Shown here piece after piece: positions 49,452-60,563 of a stretch of 64,000 nucleotides of DNA. Within the stretch, counting starts at the first letter, position 1. Each line of letters starts with the position of its first letter. The position numbers and the translations under genes were made by a program. Origin of the DNA: Cryptomeria japonica (lineage: Eukaryota; Streptophyta; Pinopsida; Cupressales; Cupressaceae); contig NC_081410.1 in NCBI RefSeq assembly GCF_030272615.1, forward strand, positions 506,450,442-506,514,441, in the 5' to 3' direction. The notes beneath the pieces were generated by a model that was not told where the DNA came from, did not search any database, and saw only the letters and a program-made list of their open reading frames with translations.

Positions 49452-50516
49452 TCACATCAACATTCTGATCCATTGTTTTGAGAATTCTTGTTTTACCTCT
49501 TCAAATTTTTCTTTACCTTTCAAACTAGGACCTTTGTTATTTGCTGGTGATGCCTTACTTCTACAAAATTTAGCAATATGTCCAATCTTGTTAGAGGCAT
49601 AACAAGTCACATTGCTCTTTTGAATATCTTTCCCATATCCTATGCTGGTATGTGTTCTACATTGATTAGATAAGTGCCCAAATCTTCCACAAAAATAACA
49701 TCTCACATTCATTCTACAATTTTCTGAATTATGACCAACTTTGTTACATTTAGAACATTGAACGTTGGGTGTATTAGTGTTCTGATAATTTCTAGATCTA
49801 CACTGATTTGTTCTATGACCATACTTGTTACAGTTAAACCATTTTCCATTAAACTTGTAAGAAGTAGGTTGTCTTACCAGTTTGCTATGATCATGATTGT
49901 TTGCAGTACCGAAGCTTTCACCAACTTCAAAGCCAAGGCCATTTGTATCACCATTAGGTTTCTAATTCTTCAGCATGTCACCAAGTTCTTCTAAAATTTT
50001 CTTGAATTTTTCCTTGTGATGATTTGCAGTAGTTGGTTCACTTTCCAAGATTCCTTTCTGTCTTATGAGTTCAGTTCTGTCATTTTGTGTGTGCATTAGA
50101 TCTATCTTCAGCATATCATTTTCATGACTAAGTCTTGTGTTTTTATTTCCAACATCATTTAGTCTTCTAGCCAAGTCTTCTTCATTCTTCTTTCTATCTT
50201 CAATTTCTTTACAAAATATCATAGTCATATCCTGCATCTCATTCTGTGTTGTACTGATCTCTTGTCTTAGCTTGTTTACCAGATCATTAAGAGTTTCCTT
50301 TTCATCATTCTCATTCTGCATGTTTTCACAAAGTTATCTTCTCTTATTTCTTGCAATGGTAATATTTTCTTGAAGTGCTTGAATGATATCCAAAGTAGCC
50401 TTTAGATCATCTTCAAGTTTGATATTCTTCACCTTTTCTGCATCATAGTCTGAAAGAGCTGTTTTCAATTGTTCTCTCAAGTTTTCCATCTCTACTGGTG
50501 ACAATATCTTCCTCAA
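49452..50516 (-). pseudogene. Gag-like ORF with coiled coil and four tandem zinc-knuckle-like units
   Basis: Frames 50516-50334 and 50321-49962 encode a Leu/Lys/Glu heptad-type coiled coil. The frame then passes one stop (near 49962) into a cysteine-rich region of four CCHC-like units: FNCNKYGHRTNQC, CSKCNKVGHNSENC, CYFCGRFGHLSNQC and CYASNKIGHIAKFC, between about 49840 and 49545. The middle two are canonical C-x2-C-x4-H-x4-C. The first lacks its first Cys and the last lacks its second Cys. A Lys-rich tail follows. Role inferred: particle assembly and RNA binding of the element. Stops near 50322 and 49962 suggest it is inactive. Confidence 0.82.
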
Positions 50517-50541
50517 GTTGTTAGGCTTATGAAAATAGAGG

Positions 50542-50558
50542 ACCAGGCTCTGATACCT
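50542..50558 (-). other. Primer-binding site for tRNA-Met
   Basis: The minus strand reads AGGTATCAGAGCCTGGT three bases after the LTR. The canonical first T is replaced by A. It matches the primer type of the copia element at 32604. Confidence 0.88.
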
Positions 50559-50560
50559 AT

Positions 50561-51351
50561 TGTTAGGATTCCCAAAGATACTGAGAGGGGGGGGGGGGGT
50601 GAATCAGTATCTAACCAGTTTATAAATTTACTTGACTCAAAACATGAAAAGCATATTAAAACTGGGTACCAGTAAACAAGAAATAATGTAGTAAACAAGA
50701 ATAACAATGACCACATGAGAAGCACACCATAACATAGTATTTTAATGAGGAAACCCAGTGTGGGAAAAACCTCAGTGGGATTTGTGACCCACAATATTCG
50801 CTTACTGGCCAATAAGGGAATATTACTCTTACAATAGGGGCCTACACATATAGGAAGGCCAAATGCCTAGAGATCACTACTCAATTACAAAAGAAGTCAC
50901 ACTGACTTACAAAAATGGATTATATTAATCCAATGTCTTGTACTGCTTCAAATTAGCATCTGCTATGCAAGATCCAGTACCAATTTAAGCTCTCCTACAT
51001 TCATAAACCCTTAACCTATAGTTCACATATTTGGTCATCTTATCTCGCATCCTATCACATATATTTCCTATTACAAAATGATCTCATACATATATGAGTC
51101 ATATTACAGCTCGCCATGTTGGCTTACAATGATTTTACAATTAATTACAAAATACATTATAAACAAAATTCCTGTCGGCCAGGGTGCCGATATCCTTCCT
51201 TTCACTACCGGTGTTCTGTGTGCCGGTGTAGAGTTTGTCATTGTCGGTGCTAGTATCTTGTCTTGCCGGTATCATATGATTGCAAGGTTGCCATCAATGA
51301 AAAAACCTTCAATCACCTACAATTTCTTATTGGAGTGTGCATTTTCCAACA
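50561..51351 (-). repeat. 5' LTR of the pol-less element
   Basis: Matches 44698-45492. It has a 13-base G-run near 50587-50599 and GCCGGTGT/GCCGGTATC motifs near 51185-51275. The primer site lies immediately inside it. Confidence 0.92.
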
Positions 51352-52447
51352 GTTTACTCTCAAACCCTTTGGCCACGGTCCTTTGAATTGATCATAAAAC
51401 AATATTATACACCTTAGTAGAGAATAATTTTTGAAATGCTTATCAGGACTGTTATTCAGGTTCAAAAAACCCTCAGGCAATCTATCTACCAGATATGCAG
51501 CAAAATCAAATGCTCTTGTTTCATGCCTTTGGATATTAGCTGCCAAAACTAGTGGTCCCATTCTTGCTACGTCTGGAGCCTTGACTCCTCCAAATTGTCC
51601 ACAACTCATGTAGGTATATTGGAAATATTTTTTGAAAATGTTGATATCATAAGGTGGACCATCTTCCTCCGTCAATCTTCCTTTCTCAGCCTTATGAAAC
51701 ACCAAATTCCACCCTTGATATGTGGTGTCCATCTTTCTATATTCTTCCTCCAAATCATCGAAAGACAGAGGCATCTCCATCTCAGAATTCAAACCAAAAA
51801 CTTCTTGAATTGTCATTGCTATGAAACAAATGAAAATAGTCCCGTCGAGTAATAGGATGCATCTTTTAGTGGCATCATAATTTCTAACCAGGAGCTTGAG
51901 CAAATCTACATTTACAAATACATTAGGGACCGTGAGTTTTCCTAGACCAGTGCTCCATGGGTTAGATATAGGAATCAAGTCATTTCTCCTCATGTAATGA
52001 AATAAGAATAGTTCATGTCCTCGTACTCTGGTCCATACATCACCTATATCCTTATATCTATCCTCTAGCTGATCACGAATTGGCAAATTTGTCTTCGACC
52101 TTCTAGACTTAGCTCCCAGAGAACTCATCTGATCGATCATGTCCTGATTTAGCTTCCTTTACTTCACAGCCTCTTCTACCTTTGATTGTTTCAATGTGTT
52201 ACTAGACATTTCTATGACCTTCCTTTTTCCATTCGAACTTGAACCCTCCATTTTGCAAATCATCTGTTCTGCACTCTGTACCTTCAATTAGCACTTCAAA
52301 GATAAAAAACTTCTTATAGATTACTTTGTGAAAGAAAAATGTACACGAGACCTCATATATAAATTTATCTCCATCATAGTTAACATCTAAAACAAAATCC
52401 TGGTTAGATTTGCTTCGTGCGATTTCAGGGCTATCCATTGGATGCAT
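51352..52447 (-). pseudogene. N-terminal part of the long unrecognised ORF interrupted by the LTR element
   Basis: Stretches 52447-52202 (MHPMDSPEIARSKSNQDFVL) and 52140-51352 share the minus strand with the C-terminal part at 42631-44697. The second stretch has VRGHELFLFHYMRRNDLIP (near 52030), MTIQEVFGLNSEMEMPLSFD (near 51810), YDINIFKKYFQYTYMSCGQFGG (near 51640; partly hydrophobic and aromatic) and LLRCIILFYDQFKGPWPKGL near 51400. Position 51352 is the target duplication of the inserted element. The pattern of an I-x-EVFGLP-like motif followed by a Tyr/Phe-rich segment recalls plant retroelement accessory proteins. No function is claimed. Confidence 0.6.
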
Positions 52448-54649
52448 TAAATAATGGTTGTCATGTTTGTTTTCACACCAGATTTCTTAATGGCTAATTG
52501 GTGTAACTCTACCTAAGAACTTAATTATTTGGCACCACCCATAATGTATGCTTCTTTAATTTCCCTTTTGTCCTTTTGATTGATGTAAGTCACCCCGAAA
52601 GATCCAGCTTTCTTTCCTTTATGGCATCCTGCCCATCGAAAATTGACATAACTCAAGAAATGCTCATCTGCTAGTAGAAACTACCTCGATGAGTTCTCTT
52701 TTATGGTTCACAATTCTTTCATCTCAGTTGTTTCATCGGGTGTCGGAACAACCTAGTTGATGCTTCAATGATTCCCCGATGACATTGACTTTTATCTTGC
52801 AAAACCTTTTTACTGCTCCGCTCTATCGACATAATTTTTCCCGACGAGGTCTCCTTGTCTACATTCTTATTTAACTTCTTCATCAGGCATCGGGACAACA
52901 TGTAAACATCTCTTGCCAATGGATATAAGTTACCCCGATAAGATTCTGAACTCCATGCTCAACACTTCTTTATCGGCATAACTCCAGCCAATATTGTTGC
53001 CCGCCTAGATTTTCTTTATCGAGTATTGGTGTAGCTATTTGGTTTCCTCCCAAAAGTTAACATTTTCTCCGATTAAATCACCTTACTTCTGGTTAACACC
53101 TTTTTCCTCTTAGCTCCCCTATTCATCCTATCAGACATCGGGGTAACCGAATATTCCCATCTCTCGATACTTCGATAATTAAAACATTGCAATCGCACTC
53201 TTCCTTATCGGTGAGGGTTATACCGATAGCTCCATCGGCTATCGGTATAACAACTTGCTCACACTTCCGATATTCAATTCTTTTGCTGATGGATACATCC
53301 TCTTACTTACTCCTAGGTATAAGCTACCCTGATAATAATGTCTCACTTCTTTTGCGCTTGGTTATGTAGTCCTGTCGGGATAACCTATGCCGATAAGTTA
53401 AATTTTGTAAATTTGAAAATTACCATAAATGCTAATGGCTCCAATTCTTCATATAGGGTGTATGCAAGCTAGAGGCACTTCTAATTTCATCATACTGACT
53501 CCTCTTTTGATATCTACTAGAATGTTGATATGATGGACTCTTTATGTAGTCTTTGCTTAGTGCATGCCCTTAGTGTGTCCAAGTGATACCTTGACACTCC
53601 TGAAACAACTGATCCTTAGAGAACTTTACTCGTTCTAATAAGGTTCCTGCACATGCAAACCAGCAGTAAATGCTCATATGATAGGAAAAAAGGCTTCCAT
53701 ATAGCACAAAATGTTTTGAAAACATATGTGTTACCAGGTCTAAACACAATCGAAAACACATCAAACACTTTCTTATCCTAAGATCAATGTTCTCATGGCA
53801 GTAACTTCAACCCACAACCTGAAATATCCATTAGCTCAAGTGTAGGGACACCTTGAGGGGTTTATTCACTAATTTTGCCTTTTTCATGAGTGAACAGCTA
53901 GGGGTCTCTAGGGTTGGAGGGATGACTCTATCACCCTCTCCCCGAAAAGCTACAAGTAGCTTATGCTAAGCTGAGGATTTCTGTCTCATCCCATGGGAGC
54001 CTTATGGTAAGTGTCTTGGGGAGAAAACCATATATCCCCTTGCACTAAAGCTATCATGATGTTCGGAAAAAAAGGGTGGGCCACTAATCTAAGGTGTTTA
54101 GTGGAGGAACTTCTACAGAACTTGGTGTCTACCCATGCGGTGACAACTCATTGAAGAACCCACTCCTTGTTCTCCACACAAGTGAGTACACATTGTGTAG
54201 ATACTAGGGAGTACCGTTGGTGTAGATACACTCATCAAGGCATCACGAATTTTGCCTAATGTATTAATTTATATAGCGAGTAAAATAAAGTACCACTTGG
54301 GTCATTCCCCTCTCACCGACCTTATGGGCTTCTCAGGAGGGAAGACCCTTCTACCTAAAAAGAAGATGATAACAATTTCTCTTACACCCAATGCCCAATG
54401 GAAGACGAGGGGAGTTTAGATACTTTTTTTTTTAGCATCTTTAGGGTTCTATCAGAACACAAAGCATGCCAAAGGCATAAAACACCTCAAACAAGTTAAT
54501 TAACCCCAAAATGGAATAAAGATGTGATCCTAATTAAACTAGAAAGAAAAAAAAAAAAACATGTAGACAAACTTTCTAATAGTATTTAAATGAAAAATAG
54601 GTAAAAACTCAAATTATAAACATAATTTAAATATATATTTTTATATTAT
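52448..54649. other. Gene-free stretch with recurrent ATCGG/CGATA motifs
   Basis: Between about 52700 and 53400 the words ATCGG, CGATAA and TACCGAT recur about a dozen times in degenerate units around phrases such as TATCGGTATAAC. This may be an eroded LTR or a degenerate tandem repeat. From 53860 to 54420 there is unique-looking sequence without an ORF. Homopolymer runs lie at about 54424 (T) and 54548 (A). No gene seen. Confidence 0.5.
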
Positions 54650-54841
54650 AAATCGAGAGACCAAAAAAGAGGTTTATACAGATGAGTTCAGGGGAGGCAG
54701 GGCCTCAACAACGAAACCAAAAAGATCTATACGAGTGTCATATACAATGCACTAAAAGAAGCTCCAAAATAAAGTTGTGTTCGCTGCCATAAGGTACTAG
54801 AGGAGGATTTCAACCTGGTCTGCTAGCCATGTGGTCCACCC

Positions 54842-57800
54842 CTATGGTCCTTCCATCCAGACCACCTTCTTCCTTTCCATGATTTGTATGCACATGTCAA
54901 CCCTACTAAAGGGGGGAGCTCTGGTATCTTGAATCTCTTTACTCAGTTTCTTTACTGCACTCTCAAAGGCGGTTTGATTTTCTGCGATCCTTGCCCATTC
55001 ATATCCATCTTGCATCTCGTATACAAACATGGTGGCTCGACCTTCTTTGAGGAACCGCGGGAGTTTGTTTCATTCAAAATTCATCAGGAAGCAGACCTGT
55101 ACAACAATTTTATAATGTTTGAGTTTTTTAAAAAAACCAGTAAGTTCCCTAGCATTACCTTGGATATTCTCCTCATTTCCAAGTTTCCAAATAAACCAAA
55201 GGATAAAAGAAGATAAAATTTGCCAAATTAAGTTAGCATCCTTTTTAAGATTATGGATGAAACTAGTAACTATATCATAAGTGAAGACATGCTCAGTAAT
55301 GGATATTCCAAACATTAACCAGATCTCCCTAGCAAAAGGACAGTCAAGGAAGATGTGCCGAGCTGACTTAGGTTTATTGCAGACAGAGCAGAGATCATAT
55401 GCAACTATGTTATTCCTAATAGGCAATCTATCTAGTAAGAGTTGCCATCTGAAACACTTGATCTTAGGGGGGATGGGGGATTTCCAAAGGTTCGCAAAGG
55501 TTTTATACCAAGCGGTGGGGCTATGGTGAACATTCCATAGGGTGTTGACATGGTCAATCACAGAGGTGTCCTAGTTAAGCAAGCTGTAGATAACTTTGGA
55601 TTTAATTTTTGGGAGGGGGGAGCCATCCTTCCATAGGAATGAGAGGTACCTATGGGCGTCAACATGAGTGTTCTTAGGAAGATTGAGGGTCTTACAGGCA
55701 TTCCTAATCATATTGTAGGTCTGCTTATGCGAAGCAAGGAGATTAAATTTACTACTAAGTTCCTCCCAGGTGATGAGGTTGTCATTTTCCAGGATATCCG
55801 TAATATATTTGATCCCCTTGTTATGCCAGAATCTAGTAGAACAGCCTTGGGTTAAGGCCAATGGCTTAGAGTTATGGTGGAGGTTCCACCATATCAACCT
55901 TTCACCATGTATAGTGTTATCACAGTCAATGCTAGAGTTGCAAATAAGTCTGCACACATGCTCCCAGGCTTTCTAGATGGACTTAAAGACCCAGGTGCCT
56001 TGGACAGACACCGAGAAACTTCTAGCAAGTAGATCACTGAGTGGGAGGGCTTTCCATGATTTGGCAGCCTTGGGGAATCCAGTTTGAATGTTGTTTCTGA
56101 TAAGAATCTTCCAAGGTTCTTGCCCATCTAGTGCATGAAATATCCATTTGGCGGCTAGGGTGATTCCTTGCAACTTAAGATCCTTAAGGCCCAAACCTCC
56201 AAGTTTTTTGTCTAAGTGGCACCAAACCCATTTCACCGCATGGGCCTTTCTTTTGCCCTTCCCATCAGACCAGAGGAAGCGTCTGATAGCCTTTTGGATT
56301 TCAAAGATTTGATAATTGTTAAACATCCAAATCGAAGAGTAGTAGATGCTATAGGAGGAGAGGATTTTTTGACATAATTGAATCCTACCTGCTAGGGAGA
56401 GGATCCTATTATCCCACTTGTTGAGCTTCCTATCATTTTTCCCCTTAACCTAGGTCCACATGTCTCGAAGAGAGGGAGATATAGAGAAGGGGATACTGAG
56501 ATACTTGACAATCATGTTGGGTCCTCCCCATGAGTATCCATCTTGCTATAGCCAATCTGGAGGTTCATCTTTCCAGCTAAGTAGAATAGATTTGGAGCTG
56601 GAGATCCTGGCTCCAGAGGCTTTACCAAAGGTGTCAATTTTTAGGTTAGGGAATCAATGTTTTGCCTAGAGAGCTCCAGGAATAGAGAGGTATCATCAGC
56701 AAACTGAATGTTTAGTAGTTCAGAGTCATCTGGCAACACCATGGACTCTAGGAGATAGAGTATCATCTCTAAGGAGATAAAAGAGGGCATTTGAGGCAAT
56801 AAAAAATAGAGCAGGGGCAAGAGGGAAACCTTGCCTTATGGATCTAGAGAGAGGAATAGGTTGGGATAGGGTTCCATTAACTTCAATCATGGCAGAAGCA
56901 TCTTTGAGGAGAACTCAGACATAGTCATAGAACTCATTAGGGAAGCCAAAAGCTCGAAGCATCATGAGGATGAAATCCCACTCGACTCTGTCATAGGCTT
57001 TTTCAAAGTCCACAAGGAACATGGCAGCATCCTGGTTAGAGGTTCTGGCCCATTCCATGGATTCCCAACTAGTGACAAGGTTTTCCAATATGTATCTACC
57101 TTTAATGAATCTAGTTTGGGTAGAGAAAATGAATTTTGGAAGAATTTTTTCAAGGCAGGTAGCTAAGGCTTTGGCAAGGATTTTATCAGAGACGTTAAGG
57201 AGGGTGATTGGCCTCCAGTTTTTAATGAGTGCTTTGTCTCCTTCTTTAGGGATGAGTTTAACAATACCTTTATTTATGAATTCCCCCAGGGTGCCATTGT
57301 CAAGATATTCATTGTATATTTCATAGAGGTCATGTGTGACCCATTCAAGATTGGCTTTGTAGAACTCTGTAGGGAGACCATCGGGGCCTGGGGCATTATT
57401 ATCCTTGAGGGCCTTAATGGCATCGACAATTTCTTGTATAAATATCCTGGCTCTGAGGAGGAGAGCATCATCTTCAGAGATTATTTTAGGGATGATGGTA
57501 CTACATTTGTGTTGACCCTCTTTCGAGGCTTCATTATCTTCTGAGGTAAAGAGAGTTCTATAGAACATTTCAAAGGCCTCTTTGATATCATTGAGATCCA
57601 GGAGTTCCTTGTTTCCTACAGTTATTCTATCAATTTTTCCTCTATTTTTCTTCTACTTAAGGAGGTTAAAGAAGATTTTGGAGCCTTTATCTCCAAATTG
57701 GAGCCCGTGGTTGCGAGCTCTAATGAAGGCTCCCCTGATTTTGACCTGCTGGTGCTTCCTGAGGATATCTCTGGCTTTAGAAACATGTTTGGCCAAGGTA

Positions 57801-58828
57801 GGGGAAGAGGGATTAGTCTAAATATCATGTTCTAAGGAATGGAGGTGATGGGTGAGAGTTTTTTTCATGGCTCTAGAGTCCTTGGCTTTCTTTTGGCCAA
57901 TGGTTTGGAGTACTTTCTGCCAGTAGAAGACATTCCTTGTCCACCTAAGGGTGTGGGATTGGGGAGGCTGAGGCTGAAGGTTGAAGAACCTGACCACCTT
58001 AATGGTACCTAGAACATCTTGGTCTTTGAGGAGGGAGGTGTTGAGAATAAATTTCTTGCTACAGGAGCTGCTGATAGGGATAGCATTTCTAGTGTTAATG
58101 ACCGCTAGGATAGGAAAGTGGTCTGAAAGGGTAACTGGTAGGACAACAACCGCACTTCCCAAGTGGTTAGGAGAGAAGGAGAAGAAGTCATTATTAACAT
58201 AAAATCTATCTATTCTAGAGTAAATATGATTGGGACCTTGTTGAAAGTTGCAACAAGTGTACCATAGGTTTGAAGCAGCAGTTTTAGTGCCCTCAAGGGG
58301 GTCAAATAACTATAGTTTTTGTTTAAGTTTGTCCCAGTGAGGTTTTTTTGCACTTTTCCATTCAAAAGGAAGTCCCCCAGCCTTGTCATCTTGATGCTCA
58401 GTCATATTCAATTCTCCAGCCACTATCCAAGGGATACTTGGGAGGGACATCAGCCAGATCCAAAGGGACACTCTTTCCTTGTAGTCATTAGGTGCATATA
58501 TAGAGCATATGCCAAAGCTAGAACCCCTAATATCTAGGGTAGCCTAGGCTACTCTATTGCATGGGGAGATCCCTTTATCCCTAATGTTGCTTGCCCACTT
58601 AGGGGAGATAAGAAGGCCAAATCCTCCCTTTCCGTTCGGGTGGTTGGTGCAAATTTTGATTGCATCTCTCCAGAAAAAGTCAACTGAGCTGTCAAGATGG
58701 AATCCCATGGATTTAAGTTCTTGCAGCATCAAGAAATCTAAGTTCTTGTGGTGGCTCAGAGAGCTTTTGATGAAAAACTTCCTATTAGGCGACTCAAGGC
58801 CTCTAATATTCCAAGAGATATATTTCAT
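54842..58828 (-). pseudogene. LINE B ORF2 (endonuclease-reverse transcriptase), broken
   Basis: It starts at 58828 with MKYISWNIRGLESPNRK and has LMLQELKS near 58720, both endonuclease marks. RT shows NNAPGPDGLPTEFYK (near 57395), KNWRPITLLNVSDKILAKAL (near 57220), FLVDFEKAYDRVEW (near 57015), RQGFPLAPALFF (near 56830) and QFADDTS (near 56700). The connection region has IRRFLWSDGKGKRKAH (near 56285) and GGLGLKDLKL (near 56200). The zf-RVT region has CSVCNKPKSARHIFLDCPFA near 55390-55335. At least eight interruptions are present. It would perform target-primed reverse transcription if intact. Confidence 0.9.
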
Positions 58829-59263
58829 TAGAGAGGAGGATTAAGAGGTTCAACTAGGGGGACCGCAAGGATCTCTGGATTTCTTTTTATTCTTGGAGCC
58901 CATAGGCCTACCTTTCTTCTTAGCCAAGGAGGATCCTTTCATAAGGTCGTCCTCATCTTCACTAACTTCAGATGGTTCATTCCTAGTAGCTGTAATTCCT
59001 CCTATGTCAGACCCAGACATCTAGGAGTCTAGAAAGCCAAGGAGCACTGTGCTAGACCTAATTTCCTCAAGACCCTTATTGTCATAGATTACTTCAATAA
59101 CACAATTATCTTCTAACTCTTTGAGCATAGAAGCTGTCAAAGGGTTGGTGATGTTAACTTCAGGGGTAAGCCCTGCAGGTGATGAGGAGTCTGGGATCTT
59201 GGGGGTTTCAAAACTAATCATCAAACTTGTAGGGTTATCACTGGTGCTAGCAACATCAGCACT

Positions 59264-60563
59264 TCAACTAGGGTTCTCAAGTTTTTTAACCCTTTTTTTA
59301 ACCACAGAGTTCGTCGGGGTTTGAGCGGGAGTGGGTGAGCTATTATCTGTTGGGGGGGGGGGGGGGTAATCGCAGATGCCCGTTACTTGGCTGATAATTG
59401 GGATAGTAGGATGGCTTTGATTTGGGGCATTCAGGTTGCTAATTTTCCTCCTTCGCTTCCTAGAAGTGACCAACTGAAAAAAATAGTCAGAGGGCGATTC
59501 TGCAGGACCAATTGTTCGGTCAGAGGCAGGACCGAGGTGTTCAGAGACAAGGGGCATGTGATCAATGTGCATGGGTTTTAATTCTGATGAGTTGGTGATG
59601 GGAATAGTGGCTTCTTTGTTAACAGGGAGCAGGGTGGATGAGTCTTGAAAAATCTTGGTTCTAGGGTTCGTGGATGCATCAGTTGAGTTAATGTTGGGTT
59701 TATGTTTTCTACAATTAATGATTGGGCAATTTTTCTGAAGATGCCCTTCTTTTTTACAGAGAAAGCATGCATTTAATCCTCCAAGCATTTCAATAGAGCA
59801 GACAAAATTTTCTTCATTAACGTTTAGGGTTAAAGATGGTGGGATATCAATTCCTGGCTTAATCGATACAAGCATTCTGGTATCCAAGTTAGGGACGAGG
59901 CAGGTCATTTCATCAATACAGATTGTTTTTCCAAAAGGTTCCATTAACTATGGAAGAAAATACCAAAGGAAGGGGGGACATCCTTGAGGATGACCCACCT
60001 AGGGGAGGACAGTGCGAGAACCTCATCACCAACTGCCTCTGGAGACCAAGCTAGGGCACGAAAGGAAGTATTCCCAACTGTCCAGTATTGACGTTTTAGT
60101 GCCTCCCTTTGAGCTTTGTGAGTGTTAAAGAAAATAATGTATAGACCCTTTTGAATTTTTCTGTAGAAAGATATTTTAAGCCCTAATTTTAAATTCTAGA
60201 GGTTATGAAACCAGTCGTCTAAAAATTTCCTAGCTAGACATTTCTCAACATCAACACTGCAAAGAAATTGGCCGTATTACTTAACCTAGTCTTTTCTAAG
60301 GCAATTTCATTCAACATTTCCAAATTGGGCGAAATGCAGAAGGAACCCGAGATAGTGCTAGGGCACTTACCTTCCTTACCGGACCATTCTTTGCCAGGAG
60401 CCTTAGAAAATCGCACGTTAGGGTTGACTCCATTTGTAGGCGGGGAGACGGTTTCGGCAAAGGACTTTTGTGGTAGAGATTTAGCTTGATCTATGGATTT
60501 AGGGCCATTAATGGCACCACCATCTGACTCTGGCTCCATATGAAGCCAAGGTTTAATCCGCAT
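59264..60563 (-). pseudogene. LINE B ORF1 (gag-like), broken
   Basis: The first stretch starts at 60563 (MRIKPWLHMEPESDGG) and covers the N-terminal Pro/Ser/Lys region. The second (59944-59264) has a zinc knuckle CFLCKKEGHLQKNC near 59765-59725, followed by a disordered tail with RKRRRKISN near 59455 and KKRVKKLENPS at its end. The region between, where the DUF4283-like fold should be, is disrupted. A 17-base G-run near 59350 lies inside the coding region. Confidence 0.82.

Larger units (their letters stand above)
44698..51351 (-). mobile_element. Non-autonomous copia-like (Sirevirus-like) LTR element with gag and accessory ORF but no pol
   Basis: LTRs lie at 44698-45492 (795 bp) and 50561-51351 (791 bp), with TGTTGG and CTAACA ends. 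GTTTA flanks the element at 44693-44697 and 51352-51356. The tRNA-Met primer site is at 50542-50558 and the polypurine tract at 45493-45507, both giving minus orientation. Coding holds a coiled-coil gag with four zinc-knuckle-like units and then a roughly 980-codon accessory region. I found no protease, integrase, RT or RNase H. By eye the LTRs differ at about 4-5% of sites, and the G-run near their ends differs by exactly the 4 bp of length difference. It is a complete insertion inside the long ORF 42631-52447. Confidence 0.93.
54650..60563 (-). mobile_element. LINE B: second L1-like non-LTR retrotransposon
   Basis: On the minus strand ORF1 fragments (60563-60234 and 59944-59264) precede ORF2 with endonuclease (58828 downward), RT (57568-56690) and zf-RVT region (55561-55070). 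The probable 3' UTR ends near 54650, with TCTCGATTTATAATATAAAA on the minus strand. It differs clearly in sequence from LINE A, so the two are different families or old copies. Stops and frame changes occur in every domain. The 5' limit is approximate; no target duplication was identified. Confidence 0.9.
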
